A DNA stretch of 64,000 nucleotides from Pseudomonas brenneri (GCF_007858285.1 NZ_VFIL01000008.1:248001-312000), one strand, 5' to 3'; positions 17,338-25,815 are shown, counted from the first letter of the stretch. A program made the numbers and translations. The notes: generated by a model from the sequence alone, not told the origin.

Positions 17338-17405
17338 CTATCGCAGGCAAGCCAGCTCCCACATTTGAAATGCATTCCCATGTGGGAGCTGGCTTGCCTG
17401 CGATG
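17338..17405. repeat. REPIN inside the urease operon (GCTGGCTTGCCTGCGAT type)
   Basis: Left REP ATCGCAGGCAAGCCAGCTCC and right REP GGAGCTGGCTTGCCTGCGAT with a very short spacer. It lies between ureB and ureC, which are otherwise expected to be directly coupled, and would form a strong hairpin in the polycistronic mRNA 39 bases before the ureC start. Confidence 0.9.
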
Positions 17406-17410
17406 AGGCC

Positions 17411-17716
17411 CTAAAGATCACCCATGATCTTCCCGGCAAACCCGAACACCCGGCGCAACCCTGCCAGCTCCACCAACTCCACCTCGCGACTCTGCCCCGG
17501 CTCGAACCGCACCGCCGTGCCCGCCGGGATGTTCAGGCGCATGCCGCGGCCCAGGGCGCGGTCAAAGGTCAGCGCGTCGTTGGTCTCGAAGAAATGGTAA
17601 TGGGAGCCGACCTGGATCGGCCGGTCGCCGCTGTTGGCCACGCTCAGGCTCAAGGTGCGCCGGCCCACGCTCAGTTCGATCTCGCCAGGCTGGATCTGGT
17701 ATTGGCCAGGAATCAT
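17411..17716 (-). CDS. ureB: Urease beta subunit UreB
   Basis: A 101-residue structural subunit beginning MIPGQYQIQPGEIELSVGRR, with DRPIQVGSHYHFFETNDALTF and the closing LRRVFGFAGKIMGDL, all typical of UreB. It is part of the (alpha-beta-gamma)3 urease. The ATG overlaps the stop of the preceding acetyltransferase gene by four bases (ATGA), so its translation is probably coupled to that gene rather than to ureA. Confidence 0.97.
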   Translation of the reverse strand: MIPGQYQIQPGEIELSVGRRTLSLSVANSGDRPIQVGSHYHFFETNDALTFDRALGRGMRLNIPAGTAVRFEPGQSREVELVELAGLRRVFGFAGKIMGDL

Positions 17717-18246
17717 GCAGGTTGCCCCAGGGTCTTGAAGTAGATGGCGGTCGGGCTGTAGCGTCCGTCCGGGCTTTGGCAGTAGTCCGGCAGTTCGCCG
17801 ATCTTGGTGTAGTGCAGGGCCTGGTAGAAGGCTTCGGCCGGGGAGCCGGCTTCGGTGTCCAGGTACAGCAGGCCACGCTTGTGCTGGCGTGCACACAGCT
17901 CCAGCGCGTTCATCAATTGATGGCCCAGGCCATGGCGCCGGGCGTCATTGAGCACCAGCAACTTTTGCACCTCGGCGCGGTTGAGGCCGTTGGCTTTCTG
18001 GCACAGCGCCAGTTGCACACTGGCCAGCACCTGTTCATCGCGCACCACCACCCACAGCAGCAGGCTGGCGTCCTCGACGCCGGCCTGTACGCCGTCGAAG
18101 TAGGCGCGGGCCTGGGCTGCGTCGAGGTCGGCCATGAAACCCACCGATGCGCCGTGCTTCACGGCGTCCAGCAACAGCTCAATCAGGCCCTGGCGATAAT
18201 GGGCAAAACTTTCGGCATTCACTCGACGCAGTTGGGCAGCGTTCAT
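17713..18246 (-). CDS. GNAT family N-acetyltransferase inserted in the urease operon
   Basis: A 177-residue protein starting MNAAQLRRVNAESFAHYRQG. The GNAT fold is indicated by VVVRDEQVLASVQLAL (central strands), the acetyl-CoA loop LNDARRHGLGHQLMNALE (R-x-x-G-x-G/A pattern) and the C-terminal AFYQALHYTKIGELPDY. The substrate is unknown. It lies between the PitA-like gene (5 bases) and ureB (4-base overlap), so it is co-transcribed and translationally coupled with urease subunits. Confidence 0.88.
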   Translation of the reverse strand: MNAAQLRRVNAESFAHYRQGLIELLLDAVKHGASVGFMADLDAAQARAYFDGVQAGVEDASLLLWVVVRDEQVLASVQLALCQKANGLNRAEVQKLLVLNDARRHGLGHQLMNALELCARQHKRGLLYLDTEAGSPAEAFYQALHYTKIGELPDYCQSPDGRYSPTAIYFKTLGQPA

Positions 18247-18251
18247 CGGTA

Positions 18252-18782
18252 TCACTCCTTGTGCACGGCAGGTGGCTGGGCGCCGGGGTTGAGCAGCAGT
18301 TGCATGAAGGTCAGGTCCAGCCAACGGCCAAACTTGGTGCCCACCTGGGCCATCTGCCCGGTGGTGCTGAAGCCCAGGCGCTCATGCAGGCGGATCGAGG
18401 CCAGGTTGCCGCTTTCGATGGCCGCGACCATCACATGTTTGTCGCAGGTCCTGGCGCGCTCGATCAGTGCCTGCATCAGCAGCGGGCCAAGGCCCTTGCC
18501 ACGTTGGTCGTTGCGCACGTACACCGAATGTTCGACGGTGTGGCGAAAGCCGTCGAAGGGCCGCCAGTCGCCGAACGAGGCATAGCCGACGACCTGCTCG
18601 GCATCCACCGCCACCAGGATCGGATAGAACTGCGCCAGGCGCGCGCTGAACCAGGCCTGGCGATTGCCCAGGTCCACCGGTTGGTCGTTCCAGATCGCTG
18701 TGGTGTTGAGCACGGCATCGTTGTAGATATCGCGGATGGCCGGCAAGTCGCCGTGCACCGCGTCACGAATCAGCAAGGACAT
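18252..18782 (-). CDS. GNAT acetyltransferase, phosphinothricin/methionine sulfoximine type
   Basis: A 176-residue enzyme with the Pat/Bar/YncA signature: IRDAVHGDLPAIRDIYNDAV at the N-terminus, FGDWRPFDGFRHTVEHSVYV, the CoA loop DQRGKGLGPLLMQAL, and LHERLGFSTTGQMAQVGTKFG. The P. aeruginosa gene at the same place (between ureA and ureB, PA4866/pitA by memory) acetylates methionine sulfoximine, a glutamine synthetase inhibitor, so a role in protecting ammonia assimilation or in modifying amino-acid analogues is plausible here. It starts 9 bases after ureA ends. Confidence 0.88.
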   Translation of the reverse strand: MSLLIRDAVHGDLPAIRDIYNDAVLNTTAIWNDQPVDLGNRQAWFSARLAQFYPILVAVDAEQVVGYASFGDWRPFDGFRHTVEHSVYVRNDQRGKGLGPLLMQALIERARTCDKHVMVAAIESGNLASIRLHERLGFSTTGQMAQVGTKFGRWLDLTFMQLLLNPGAQPPAVHKE

Positions 18783-18791
18783 GGCCGGGCC

Positions 18792-19094
18792 TCAGGCGAT
18801 GGGTTGGTGGACGGTCACCAGTTTGGTGCCGTCGGGGAAGGTGGCTTCGACCTGGATATCCGGGATCATTTCCGGGATGCCTTCCATCACTTGCTCGCGA
18901 CTGAGCAGGGTGGTGCCAAAGTGCATCAGGTCGGCCACGGTACGGCCATCACGCGCACCTTCGAGCAGGGCGGCGGAGATATAGGCAATGGTTTCCGGGT
19001 AATTGAGCTTCACCCCGCGCGCCAGGCGGCGTTCGGCCACTAGGCCGGCGGTGAAGATCAGCAGTTTGTCTTTTTCCCGTGGGGTCAGGTCCAT
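18792..19094 (-). CDS. ureA: Urease gamma subunit UreA
   Basis: A 100-residue subunit starting MDLTPREKDKLLIFTAGLVA, with LNYPETIAYISAALLEGARDG, the conserved DLMHFGTTLLSREQVMEG and the C-terminal FPDGTKLVTVHQPI. Size and sequence are standard for bacterial UreA. It follows ureD after 79 bases, which contain a single REP palindrome, and precedes the two acetyltransferase genes. Confidence 0.97.
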   Translation of the reverse strand: MDLTPREKDKLLIFTAGLVAERRLARGVKLNYPETIAYISAALLEGARDGRTVADLMHFGTTLLSREQVMEGIPEMIPDIQVEATFPDGTKLVTVHQPIA

Positions 19095-19139
19095 GGTCAG
19101 CAATCCGTTTTGAAAAAAATTTATTAACAACACAGGTCC

Positions 19140-19167
19140 AATGTGAGGGCTTGCTCGCTCCCACATT
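19140..19167. repeat. Solitary REP palindrome between ureD and ureA
   Basis: AATGTGAGGGCTTGCTCGCT followed by CCCACATT forms a single imperfect hairpin with the REP core GGCTTGCTCGC. Unlike the other elements in the window, it has no facing partner and looks like a degraded remnant. Confidence 0.6.
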
Positions 19168-19173
19168 TTGATT

Positions 19174-20013
19174 TCATGTGTTCCAAATTCTCGGAGGTAT
19201 GGCCTCACGCCCCAGCAGCGCCGGGCGCAACAACCGCCACAGATCAATCAACCAGGCCCGCGCCAGCAACGTCTCGCTGGCCAGGCAGCGCGCCACCAGC
19301 AAACCCGGCAGTTGGGTCAGGTCGCCACGCACTGCATGGGGCAGCGCACGGCATTGTTCAAGCAGTTCGGTATCGATTTCCCCGCTCACCAGCAACGTGG
19401 CAAACACCGGCTGCCCATCCAGGCCAATCGGCGAGTCGAGCAGGCCGTCGTCGCCCACAATGCGCTGGCGCTCATGCCACAGCAACTGGCCGTCGCGGCG
19501 GATATCCAGGTGCGACTGAAAGTGCCCAAGGTCGAAACGCTCGCCACTGGCCGGGCGCCCCAGCGCCACCACATCCCAGTAGAACAAACGGGCGTCGCCG
19601 TGCAGGTCGATGCGGGTACTGAGTTCGGCCTGTGCGGCGCTGAACACGATGGTTTCCTGGGGCAGCCACTCCAGGGTGGCGCCGGCCTCGACCGTCAATG
19701 CCACTTGCTGATAGGCCGGCCCGCTGGCGCGGTACCACTTGGCGGCGCCGGGGCTGGTCAACTGTGCCCATGCACCCTGGCCGACATGCGCCGTGATATC
19801 CAGGCGATCCCCCCCGGCAATCCCGCCCGGCGGGTGCACGATAATGTGCTGGCACACCTCGGGACCTTCGGCGTACAGGTGCTTTTGCACCCGCAGCGGG
19901 CCCTGATGGCGGCGCAGCACCGGGCGCGTGGTCGTGCCAAATTGTGCGTAGCCCAACTCCAGCGCGGCGTGCCAGCTGGGGGTGAACAGGGCGGTGGGGG
20001 CAGGAACAGTCAT
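19174..20013 (-). CDS. ureD: Urease accessory protein UreD
   Basis: A 279-residue protein with the UreD signatures HPPGGIAGGDRLDI, TSPGAAKWYRA and LEWLPQETIVFSAAQ, plus YWDVVALGRPASGERF. UreD binds apo-urease and forms the maturation complex with UreF and UreG; those two are encoded 17 kb away at the left end of the window. It opens the ureD-ureA-GNAT-GNAT-ureB-ureC segment, 30 bases after urtE, without an obvious promoter of its own. Confidence 0.96.
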   Translation of the reverse strand: MTVPAPTALFTPSWHAALELGYAQFGTTTRPVLRRHQGPLRVQKHLYAEGPEVCQHIIVHPPGGIAGGDRLDITAHVGQGAWAQLTSPGAAKWYRASGPAYQQVALTVEAGATLEWLPQETIVFSAAQAELSTRIDLHGDARLFYWDVVALGRPASGERFDLGHFQSHLDIRRDGQLLWHERQRIVGDDGLLDSPIGLDGQPVFATLLVSGEIDTELLEQCRALPHAVRGDLTQLPGLLVARCLASETLLARAWLIDLWRLLRPALLGREAIPPRIWNT

Positions 20014-20043
20014 GGTCAGGGCTTATCAACGAGACGCTACAGA

Positions 20044-20742
20044 TTAGATGGTAACCAGGCCGCGTACACCCTCGGCTTCCATATTTTCACCACGGCCCTG
20101 CTGGACGATTTCACCCCGTGACATCACCAGGTATTGATCGGCCAGCTCGGCGGCAAAGTCGTAGAACTGCTCCACCAGCAAAATCGCCATGTCGCCACGT
20201 TCGGCGAGCTTCTTGATCACCGCACCGATCTCCTTGATCACTGACGGTTGGATGCCTTCGGTGGGCTCGTCGAGGATCAACAGGCGCGGGCGGCTGGCCA
20301 GGGCCCTGCCGATCGCCAGTTGTTGCTGCTGGCCGCCGGACAAGTCACCACCGCGGCGGTGCTTCATTTGCAGCAAGACCGGGAACAGTTCGTAGATAAA
20401 CGGCGGCACTTCCTTGGCTTCGCTGCCGGGAAAACGCGACAGGCCCATCAGCAGGTTTTCTTCCACCGTCAGGCGGCCGAAAATCTCCCGGCCCTGGGGC
20501 ACGTAGGCGATGCCGGCGTGTACCCGTTGGTGCGGCTTGAAGCCGGTGATGGCCTTGCCTTCCCAGTTGACTGCACCTTCCTTGGCCGGCAACAGGCCCA
20601 TCAGGCATTTGAGCAGGGTGGTCTTACCCACGCCGTTGCGTCCCAGCAGGCAGGTGACTTCGCCGACTTTCACGTCAAAGGACAGGCCGCGCAGGATGTG
20701 GCTGCCGCCGTAGTATTGGTGCAATTTATCGACTTGCAGCAT
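20044..20742 (-). CDS. urtE: Urea ABC transporter ATP-binding protein UrtE
   Basis: A 232-residue LivF-type ATPase starting MLQVDKLHQYYGGSHILRGL. Walker A GRNGVGKTT, Q-loop YVPQGREIFGRLTVEENLL, ABC signature LSGGQQQQLAIGRAL and Walker B LLILDEPTEGIQPSV are all intact. It pairs with UrtD to power the UrtB-UrtC channel. A longer start at 20811 would translate REP sequence and is rejected. Confidence 0.95.
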   Translation of the reverse strand: MLQVDKLHQYYGGSHILRGLSFDVKVGEVTCLLGRNGVGKTTLLKCLMGLLPAKEGAVNWEGKAITGFKPHQRVHAGIAYVPQGREIFGRLTVEENLLMGLSRFPGSEAKEVPPFIYELFPVLLQMKHRRGGDLSGGQQQQLAIGRALASRPRLLILDEPTEGIQPSVIKEIGAVIKKLAERGDMAILLVEQFYDFAAELADQYLVMSRGEIVQQGRGENMEAEGVRGLVTI

Positions 20743-20763
20743 GTTCAAATTCTCCTCAATTCC

Positions 20764-20865
20764 CTGTAGGAGCGAGCGTGCTCGCGAAAAGCGCCAAGGC
20801 ACCGCGGGCATTCAGGCTCGGCGCGTTATCGTTGACGATCTTCGCGACCAAGCTCGCTCCTACAG
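20764..20865. repeat. REPIN between urtD and urtE (TGTAGGAGCGAGC type)
   Basis: Facing REPs CTGTAGGAGCGAGCGTGCTC and AAGCTCGCTCCTACAG with the spacer GCGTTATCGTTGACGATC seen in other members. One arm carries GCGTGCTCGCG instead of GCTTGCTCGCG and the other CGCGACCAAGC instead of CGCGAGCAAGC, so this copy is slightly degraded. It fills most of the 142-base gap. Confidence 0.88.
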
Positions 20866-20884
20866 AGAGCAATCCGCATCGGGT

Positions 20885-21745
20885 TCAGCGACCGAGGTAC
20901 ACCTCGATGACGCGCTCGTTTTCCTGCACCTGTTCCAGCGACCCTTCGGCCAGCACGCTGCCCTGGTGCAACACCGTGACGTGGTCGGCAATCGAGCCGA
21001 CAAAGCCCATGTCATGCTCCACCACCATCAGCGAGTGTTTGCCCGCCAGGCGCTTGAACAGCTCGGCGGTGAACTCGGTCTCGGCGTCGGTCATGCCTGC
21101 CACCGGCTCATCAAGCAGCAACAGTTGCGGGTCTTGCATCAACAACATGCCGATTTCCAGGAACTGTTTCTGGCCGTGGGACAGCAAGCCGGCCGGGCGT
21201 TGCACTGATGCTGTGAGGCGAATGGTGTCCAGCACCTCGTCGATGCGGTCTTTCTGCTCGCCGCTCAGGCGTGCGCGCAGGCTGGCCCACACTGACTTGT
21301 CGGTTTTCTGCGCCAGCTCCAGGTTTTCGAACACGCTCAGGGCTTCGAACACCGTGGGCTTCTGGAACTTGCGGCCGATTCCGGCCTGGGCGATCTGCAC
21401 TTCGCTCATGCTGGTCAGGTCCAGGGTTTCGCCGAACCAGGCCTTGCCGTGGCTGGGGCGGGTCTTGCCGGTGATCACGTCCATCAGCGTGGTTTTGCCC
21501 GCACCATTGGGGCCGATGATGCAGCGCAATTCGCCGACGCCGATGTACAGGTTCAGGTCGTTGAGCGCCTTGAAGCCGTCGAAGCTGACGCTGATATCTT
21601 CCAGGGTCAGGATCGTCCCGTGGCGGGTGTTGAGGCCCTTGCCTGCGGCCTGGCCGAGGCCGATGGCGTCGCGGCTGCTGCCGGCATCTTTGTTGGGGTC
21701 GAGAACAGGTTCGAGCATAAATTCAGCCGTCGGTGTGATTCTCAT
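20885..21745 (-). CDS. urtD: Urea ABC transporter ATP-binding protein UrtD
   Basis: A 286-residue LivG-type ATPase. The core has GTILTLEDISVSFDGFKALND, Walker A GPNGAGKTT, Q-loop GIGRKFQKPTVFEALSVFENL, the signature-like LLSHGQKQFLEIGML and Walker B LLLLDEPVAGMTDAE. The N-terminus has a 50-residue extension rich in Ala and Asp before the ATPase core, usual in Pseudomonas UrtD. The ATG at 21745 overlaps the urtC stop by four bases. Confidence 0.94.
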   Translation of the reverse strand: MRITPTAEFMLEPVLDPNKDAGSSRDAIGLGQAAGKGLNTRHGTILTLEDISVSFDGFKALNDLNLYIGVGELRCIIGPNGAGKTTLMDVITGKTRPSHGKAWFGETLDLTSMSEVQIAQAGIGRKFQKPTVFEALSVFENLELAQKTDKSVWASLRARLSGEQKDRIDEVLDTIRLTASVQRPAGLLSHGQKQFLEIGMLLMQDPQLLLLDEPVAGMTDAETEFTAELFKRLAGKHSLMVVEHDMGFVGSIADHVTVLHQGSVLAEGSLEQVQENERVIEVYLGR

Positions 21746-22821
21746 TGTTCGCCCTTCTTCTTCAGCAGGCCGATGATGCCCTTGGGCAAATACAGCGTGA
21801 CGATGATGAACAGCGCGCCGAGGAAGAACAGCCAGTATTCCGGGAAGGCCACGGTGAACCAGCTCTTCATGCCATTGACCACGCCTGCGCCGAGCAGTGG
21901 GCCAATCAAGGTGCCGCGCCCGCCGAGGGCAACCCAGACAGCCGCTTCGATGGAGTTGGTCGGTGACATTTCGCTGGGGTTGATGATGCCCACCTGCGGC
22001 ACATACAGCGCCCCGGCCAGGCCGCACAACACCGCGCTCAGCACCCACACGAACAGCTTGAAGCCGCGTGGGTCATAGCCGCAGAACATCAGGCGGTTTT
22101 CTGCATCACGCAGGGCCGTCAGCACCCGGCCGAACTTGCTCTGCGCCAGGCGCCAGCCGATGTACAGGCTGGCCACCAACAGCAGCACCGTAGCCAGGAA
22201 TAGCACCGCGCGGGTGCCCGGTTCGGTGATGCCGAAGCCGAGAATACTGCGGAAATTGGTAAAGCCGTTGTTGCCGCCAAACCCGGTCTCATTGCGGAAA
22301 AACAACAACATCCCGGCAAAGGTCAGGGCCTGGGTCATGATCGAGAAATACACGCCCTTGATTCGCGAACGGAAGGCAAAGAAACCGAACGCCAGCGCCA
22401 GCAAGCCCGGGGCCAGGACCACCAGGCACAGGGCCCAGAGGAAGTGCTCGGTGCCGACCCAATACCACGGCAACTCAGTCCACGACAGGAAGGTCATGAA
22501 CGCCGGCAGACCCTCGCCGGACGCCTGGCGCATCAGGTACATGCCCATCGCGTAGCCGCCGAGGGCGAAGAACAGGCCGTGGCCCAGGGACAACATGCCG
22601 GCGTAACCCCACACCAGGTCCAGCGCCAGGGCGACGATGGCGTAGCAGAGGATCTTGCCCACCAGGGTCAGGGTGTAGGCCGAGACGTGCAATGCACTGT
22701 CTGCGGGCAACAGTGACAACAACGGCAACGCCAGCAGCACGGCGAGGATCACCACGCCCACCGCAATCGTCACCTTGGGGCCGGCCTTTTGCGCGGCCGT
22801 GAGCATCAATGGCTGGTTCAT
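21742..22821 (-). CDS. urtC: Urea ABC transporter permease UrtC
   Basis: A 359-residue LivM-type permease with about ten membrane segments. Family motifs include ALDLVWGYAGMLSLGHGLFFALGGYAMG, GFFAFRSRIKGVYFSIMTQAL and FNRNETGFGGNNG-like sequence, ending with a short charged tail (GLLKKKGEQ). It forms the channel with UrtB. Its ATG shares one base with the urtB stop (TGATG) and its stop overlaps urtD. Confidence 0.95.
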   Translation of the reverse strand: MNQPLMLTAAQKAGPKVTIAVGVVILAVLLALPLLSLLPADSALHVSAYTLTLVGKILCYAIVALALDLVWGYAGMLSLGHGLFFALGGYAMGMYLMRQASGEGLPAFMTFLSWTELPWYWVGTEHFLWALCLVVLAPGLLALAFGFFAFRSRIKGVYFSIMTQALTFAGMLLFFRNETGFGGNNGFTNFRSILGFGITEPGTRAVLFLATVLLLVASLYIGWRLAQSKFGRVLTALRDAENRLMFCGYDPRGFKLFVWVLSAVLCGLAGALYVPQVGIINPSEMSPTNSIEAAVWVALGGRGTLIGPLLGAGVVNGMKSWFTVAFPEYWLFFLGALFIIVTLYLPKGIIGLLKKKGEQ

Positions 22822-24323
22822 CAGTCGATCACCCGTCCTTTCAGTGCGAAGAGTCCCTGCGGGCGTTTCTGGATAAACAGAATGATCAGCGCGAGGATCA
22901 GGATCTTGCCGAGCACGGCACCGATCTGCGGTTCAAGAATCTTGTTGGCAATCCCCAGGCCGAAGGCGGCCATGACACTGCCGGCCAACTGGCCGACACC
23001 GCCGAGCACCACCACCAGGAACGAGTCGATGATGTAGCTCTGGCCCAGGTCCGGGCCGACGTTGCCGATCTGGCTCAGGGCCACGCCGCCCAGGCCTGCG
23101 ATGCCGGAGCCCAGGCCAAACGCGAGCATATCCACGCGCCCGGTGGGTACGCCGCAGCAGGCGGCCATGTTGCGGTTCTGGGTCACGGCGCGCACGTTGA
23201 GACCCAGGCGGGTCTTGTTCAGCAGCAGCCAGGTCAGCACCACCACGCACAGGGCGAAGGCGATGATCACGATGCGGTTGTACGGCAGCACCAGGTTGGG
23301 CAGCACCTGGACCCCGCCCGACAGCCACGCCGGGTTGGCCACTTCAACGTTCTGCGCGCCGAACACCAGGCGCACCAACTGGATCAGCATCAGGCTGATG
23401 CCCCAGGTCGCCAGCAGGGTTTCCAGCGGCCGGCCATAGAGGTGACGAATCACCGTGCGTTCCAGAACCATGCCGATGCCGGCGGTGACAAAAAACGCCA
23501 CCGGCAGTGCGATCAACGGGTAGAACTCGATGGCCTGGGGTACGTAGCGCTGCATCAGCAACTGCACCACATAGGTGGAGTAGGCGCCGAGCATCAGCAT
23601 CTCGCCATGGGCCATATTGATCACGCCGAGCAAGCCGAAGGTGATCGCCAGTCCCAGGGCCGCCAGCAACAGGATCGAGCCCAGGGACATGCCGCTGAAG
23701 GCCTGGCCGAGCATTTCGCCCACCAGCAGCTTGCGCTTGACCTGGGCCAGGCTGGTTTCGGCGGCGGTGTGCACCGCGGCGTCAGCCTCGACACCAGGTG
23801 CGAGCAGGGCTTCCAGGCGGGTACGGGCCAGTGGGTCGCCGGTGTCGCCGAGCAGGCGCACGGCTGCCAGGCGTACTGCGGGGTCGGAATCGACCAGTTG
23901 CAGGTTGGCCAGGGCCAGGCTCAGGGCACTGTGGACGTCGTCGTCGGCTTCGTTGGCGAGTTGCTGGTCGAGGAATTTCAGTTGTGCAGGCGTCGCACTT
24001 TTTTGCAGTTGTTGCGCAGCCGCCAGGCGCACCTTGGGTTCGGTGGCGAGCAACTGCTGGCTGGCTTGTACGTTGTTGATCAAGCCGCGCAGGCGGTTGT
24101 TCAGGCGTACGGTCTTGGTTTCGCCGTTTACCGTGAGTTGGCCTTGTTGCAGTGAATTGATCAACTCGACACGCGCCGGGTCGGGCTGGGCGGCCCAGTC
24201 CTGCAACAGTTTGGCCTGTTGCGTGGGGTTGGCCGCGAGGAAATCTTCGGCATCGCCTGCGTGTGCAGCCAGGGGCAGCAACAGCAGGCAGGCCAGGATG
24301 AGGCGGTGGAGGGCAGTGGGCAT
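22821..24323 (-). CDS. urtB: Urea ABC transporter permease UrtB with N-terminal periplasmic domain
   Basis: A 500-residue LivH-type permease. Residues 1-22 form a signal peptide (ending AHA). Residues 23-210 form a soluble, helical, HEAT-like region (EPKVRLAAAQQLQK; DPAVRLAAVRLLGDTGD). The permease core follows with GLLGVINMAHGEMLMLGAYS, RHLYGRPLETLLATWGISL and VLGGVGQLAGSVMAAFGLG. The soluble extension is a known trait of UrtB compared with plain LivH. Start MPTALHRL at 24323; longer readings translate a REPIN. Confidence 0.95.
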   Translation of the reverse strand: MPTALHRLILACLLLLPLAAHAGDAEDFLAANPTQQAKLLQDWAAQPDPARVELINSLQQGQLTVNGETKTVRLNNRLRGLINNVQASQQLLATEPKVRLAAAQQLQKSATPAQLKFLDQQLANEADDDVHSALSLALANLQLVDSDPAVRLAAVRLLGDTGDPLARTRLEALLAPGVEADAAVHTAAETSLAQVKRKLLVGEMLGQAFSGMSLGSILLLAALGLAITFGLLGVINMAHGEMLMLGAYSTYVVQLLMQRYVPQAIEFYPLIALPVAFFVTAGIGMVLERTVIRHLYGRPLETLLATWGISLMLIQLVRLVFGAQNVEVANPAWLSGGVQVLPNLVLPYNRIVIIAFALCVVVLTWLLLNKTRLGLNVRAVTQNRNMAACCGVPTGRVDMLAFGLGSGIAGLGGVALSQIGNVGPDLGQSYIIDSFLVVVLGGVGQLAGSVMAAFGLGIANKILEPQIGAVLGKILILALIILFIQKRPQGLFALKGRVID

Positions 24324-24368
24324 AACAAATTGTCCTGAACATGCGCGGACGGTGTGAACACCTACCCT

Positions 24369-24460
24369 CTGTAGGCGCTGGCTTGCCGGCGATAGCGGTG
24401 GGGCAGTTATAGATGAGTCGACTGACACACCGCTATCGCCGGCAAGCCAGCTCCTACAGG
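24369..24460. repeat. REPIN between urtA and urtB (GCTGGCTTGCCGGCGAT type)
   Basis: Left arm CTGTAGGCGCTGGCTTGCCG and right arm CGGCAAGCCAGCTCCTACAG, extended inward by GCGATAGCGGTG / CACCGCTATCGC. This variant (CCGGCGAT core) occurs only once in the window. It lies between the abundant binding-protein gene urtA and the permease genes, a place where a hairpin could protect the 3' end of urtA mRNA. Confidence 0.88.
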
Positions 24461-24482
24461 GAGCGGGCCCGTGGGTTGGGGC

Positions 24483-25748
24483 TTAGTTGCTCTTCACCGC
24501 GTGATCCGGCTTCTTGTCGTTGCCAGGGATATACGGGCTCCAAGGCTGGGCACGGATCGGCCCTTCGGTCTGCCAGACCACCGAGAACTGGCCGTCAGAC
24601 TGGATCTCGCCAATCATCACCGGCTTGTGCAGGTGGTGGTTGGTCTTGTCCATGGTCAGGGTGTAGCCCGACGGTGCGGCGAAGGTCTGGCCGGCGAGGG
24701 CTTCACGCACCTTGTCGACGTCGGTGGACTTGGCTTTCTCCACCGCCTGCGCCCACATATGGATGCCGACGTAGGTGGCTTCCATCGGGTCGTTGGTTAC
24801 GGCCTTGTCGGCGCCCGGAAGATTTTTCGCCTTGGCATAAGCTTTCCAGTCAGCGACGAACTTGGCGTTGACCGGGTTCTCTACCGACTGGAAGTAGTTC
24901 CACGCCGCCAGGTTGCCCACCAGTGGTTTGGTGTCGATGCCGCGCAGTTCTTCTTCGCCCACCGAGAACGCCACCACCGGAACTTCGGTGGCTTTCAGGC
25001 CCTGGTTGGCCAGTTCTTTGTAGAACGGCACGTTGGAGTCGCCGTTGACGGTGGAGATCACCGCCGTCTTGCCACCGGCGGAGAATTTTTTGATGTTGGC
25101 GACGATGGTCTGGTAATCGCTATGGCCGAACGGGGTGTAGACCTCTTCGATGTCTTTGTCGGCGACGCCTTTGGACTGCAGGAACGCGCGCAGGATTTTG
25201 TTGGTGGTGCGCGGGTACACGTAGTCGGTACCCAGCAGGAAGAAGCGCTTGGCGCTGCCGCCTTCCTCGCTCATCAGGTATTCCACCGCCGGGATTGCTT
25301 GCTGGTTCGGCGCGGCGCCGGTGTAGAACACGTTGGGCGACATTTCTTCGCCTTCGTATTGCACCGGGTAGAACAGCAGGCCATTGAGTTCCTCGAACAC
25401 TGGCAGCACCGATTTACGCGACACCGAGGTCCAGCAGCCGAACACCACGGCGACCTTGTCCTGGGTCAGCAACTGCCGCCCCTTTTCGGCGAACAGCGGC
25501 CAGTTGGACGCCGGGTCCACCACCACCGCCTCCAGCATCTTGCCGTTGACGCCACCCTTGGCGTTGATCTCGTCGATGGTCATCAAGGCCATGTCTTTGA
25601 GCGACGTTTCGGAGATCGCCATGGTCCCGGACAGCGAGTGCAGGATGCCGACCTTGATGGTCTCGGCGGCCTGGACGGTCCAGGTCAGGCCCATGGCGGC
25701 AATGGATGCCGTGAGTGTGAAAGCCTTGATCAAGCTGCGACGCTTCAT
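24483..25748 (-). CDS. urtA: Urea ABC transporter substrate-binding protein UrtA
   Basis: A 421-residue periplasmic protein. The N-terminus MKRRSLIKAFTLTASIAAMG carries a twin-arginine-like motif (KRRSLIK) and is probably cleaved after VQA. The mature part starts AETIKVGILHSLSGTMAISE and contains WTSVSRKSVLPVFEELNGLL, YPVQYEGEEMSPNVFY and the C-terminal PWSPYIPGNDKKPDHAVKSN, all typical of UrtA/FmdD. It captures urea for UrtBCDE. First gene of urtABCDE-ureDA-GNAT-GNAT-ureBC. Confidence 0.96.
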   Translation of the reverse strand: MKRRSLIKAFTLTASIAAMGLTWTVQAAETIKVGILHSLSGTMAISETSLKDMALMTIDEINAKGGVNGKMLEAVVVDPASNWPLFAEKGRQLLTQDKVAVVFGCWTSVSRKSVLPVFEELNGLLFYPVQYEGEEMSPNVFYTGAAPNQQAIPAVEYLMSEEGGSAKRFFLLGTDYVYPRTTNKILRAFLQSKGVADKDIEEVYTPFGHSDYQTIVANIKKFSAGGKTAVISTVNGDSNVPFYKELANQGLKATEVPVVAFSVGEEELRGIDTKPLVGNLAAWNYFQSVENPVNAKFVADWKAYAKAKNLPGADKAVTNDPMEATYVGIHMWAQAVEKAKSTDVDKVREALAGQTFAAPSGYTLTMDKTNHHLHKPVMIGEIQSDGQFSVVWQTEGPIRAQPWSPYIPGNDKKPDHAVKSN

Positions 25749-25797
25749 TGTGCAATCTCCGTGACTCAACAGTGTTAGACGACAGTTGAGGGAGGCA

Positions 25798-25815
25798 TTG
25801 CAAGCCGTGTGCCTA
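25798..25815 (-). promoter_or_regulatory. Sigma-54-type promoter of the urt-ure operon
   Basis: On the minus strand the sequence TAGGCACACGGCTTGCAA has GG-N10-GC spacing and matches TGGCACN5TTGCA except for one base before GGCAC. It lies 50 bases upstream of the urtA start, in the 180-base gap before the FecCD gene. Confidence 0.72.

Noticed and set aside
22809..24155. Plus-strand open frame (448 codons) opposite urtB
   Set aside because: His/Gln/Ala-rich shadow of the permease gene, no ribosome-binding site and no family pattern.
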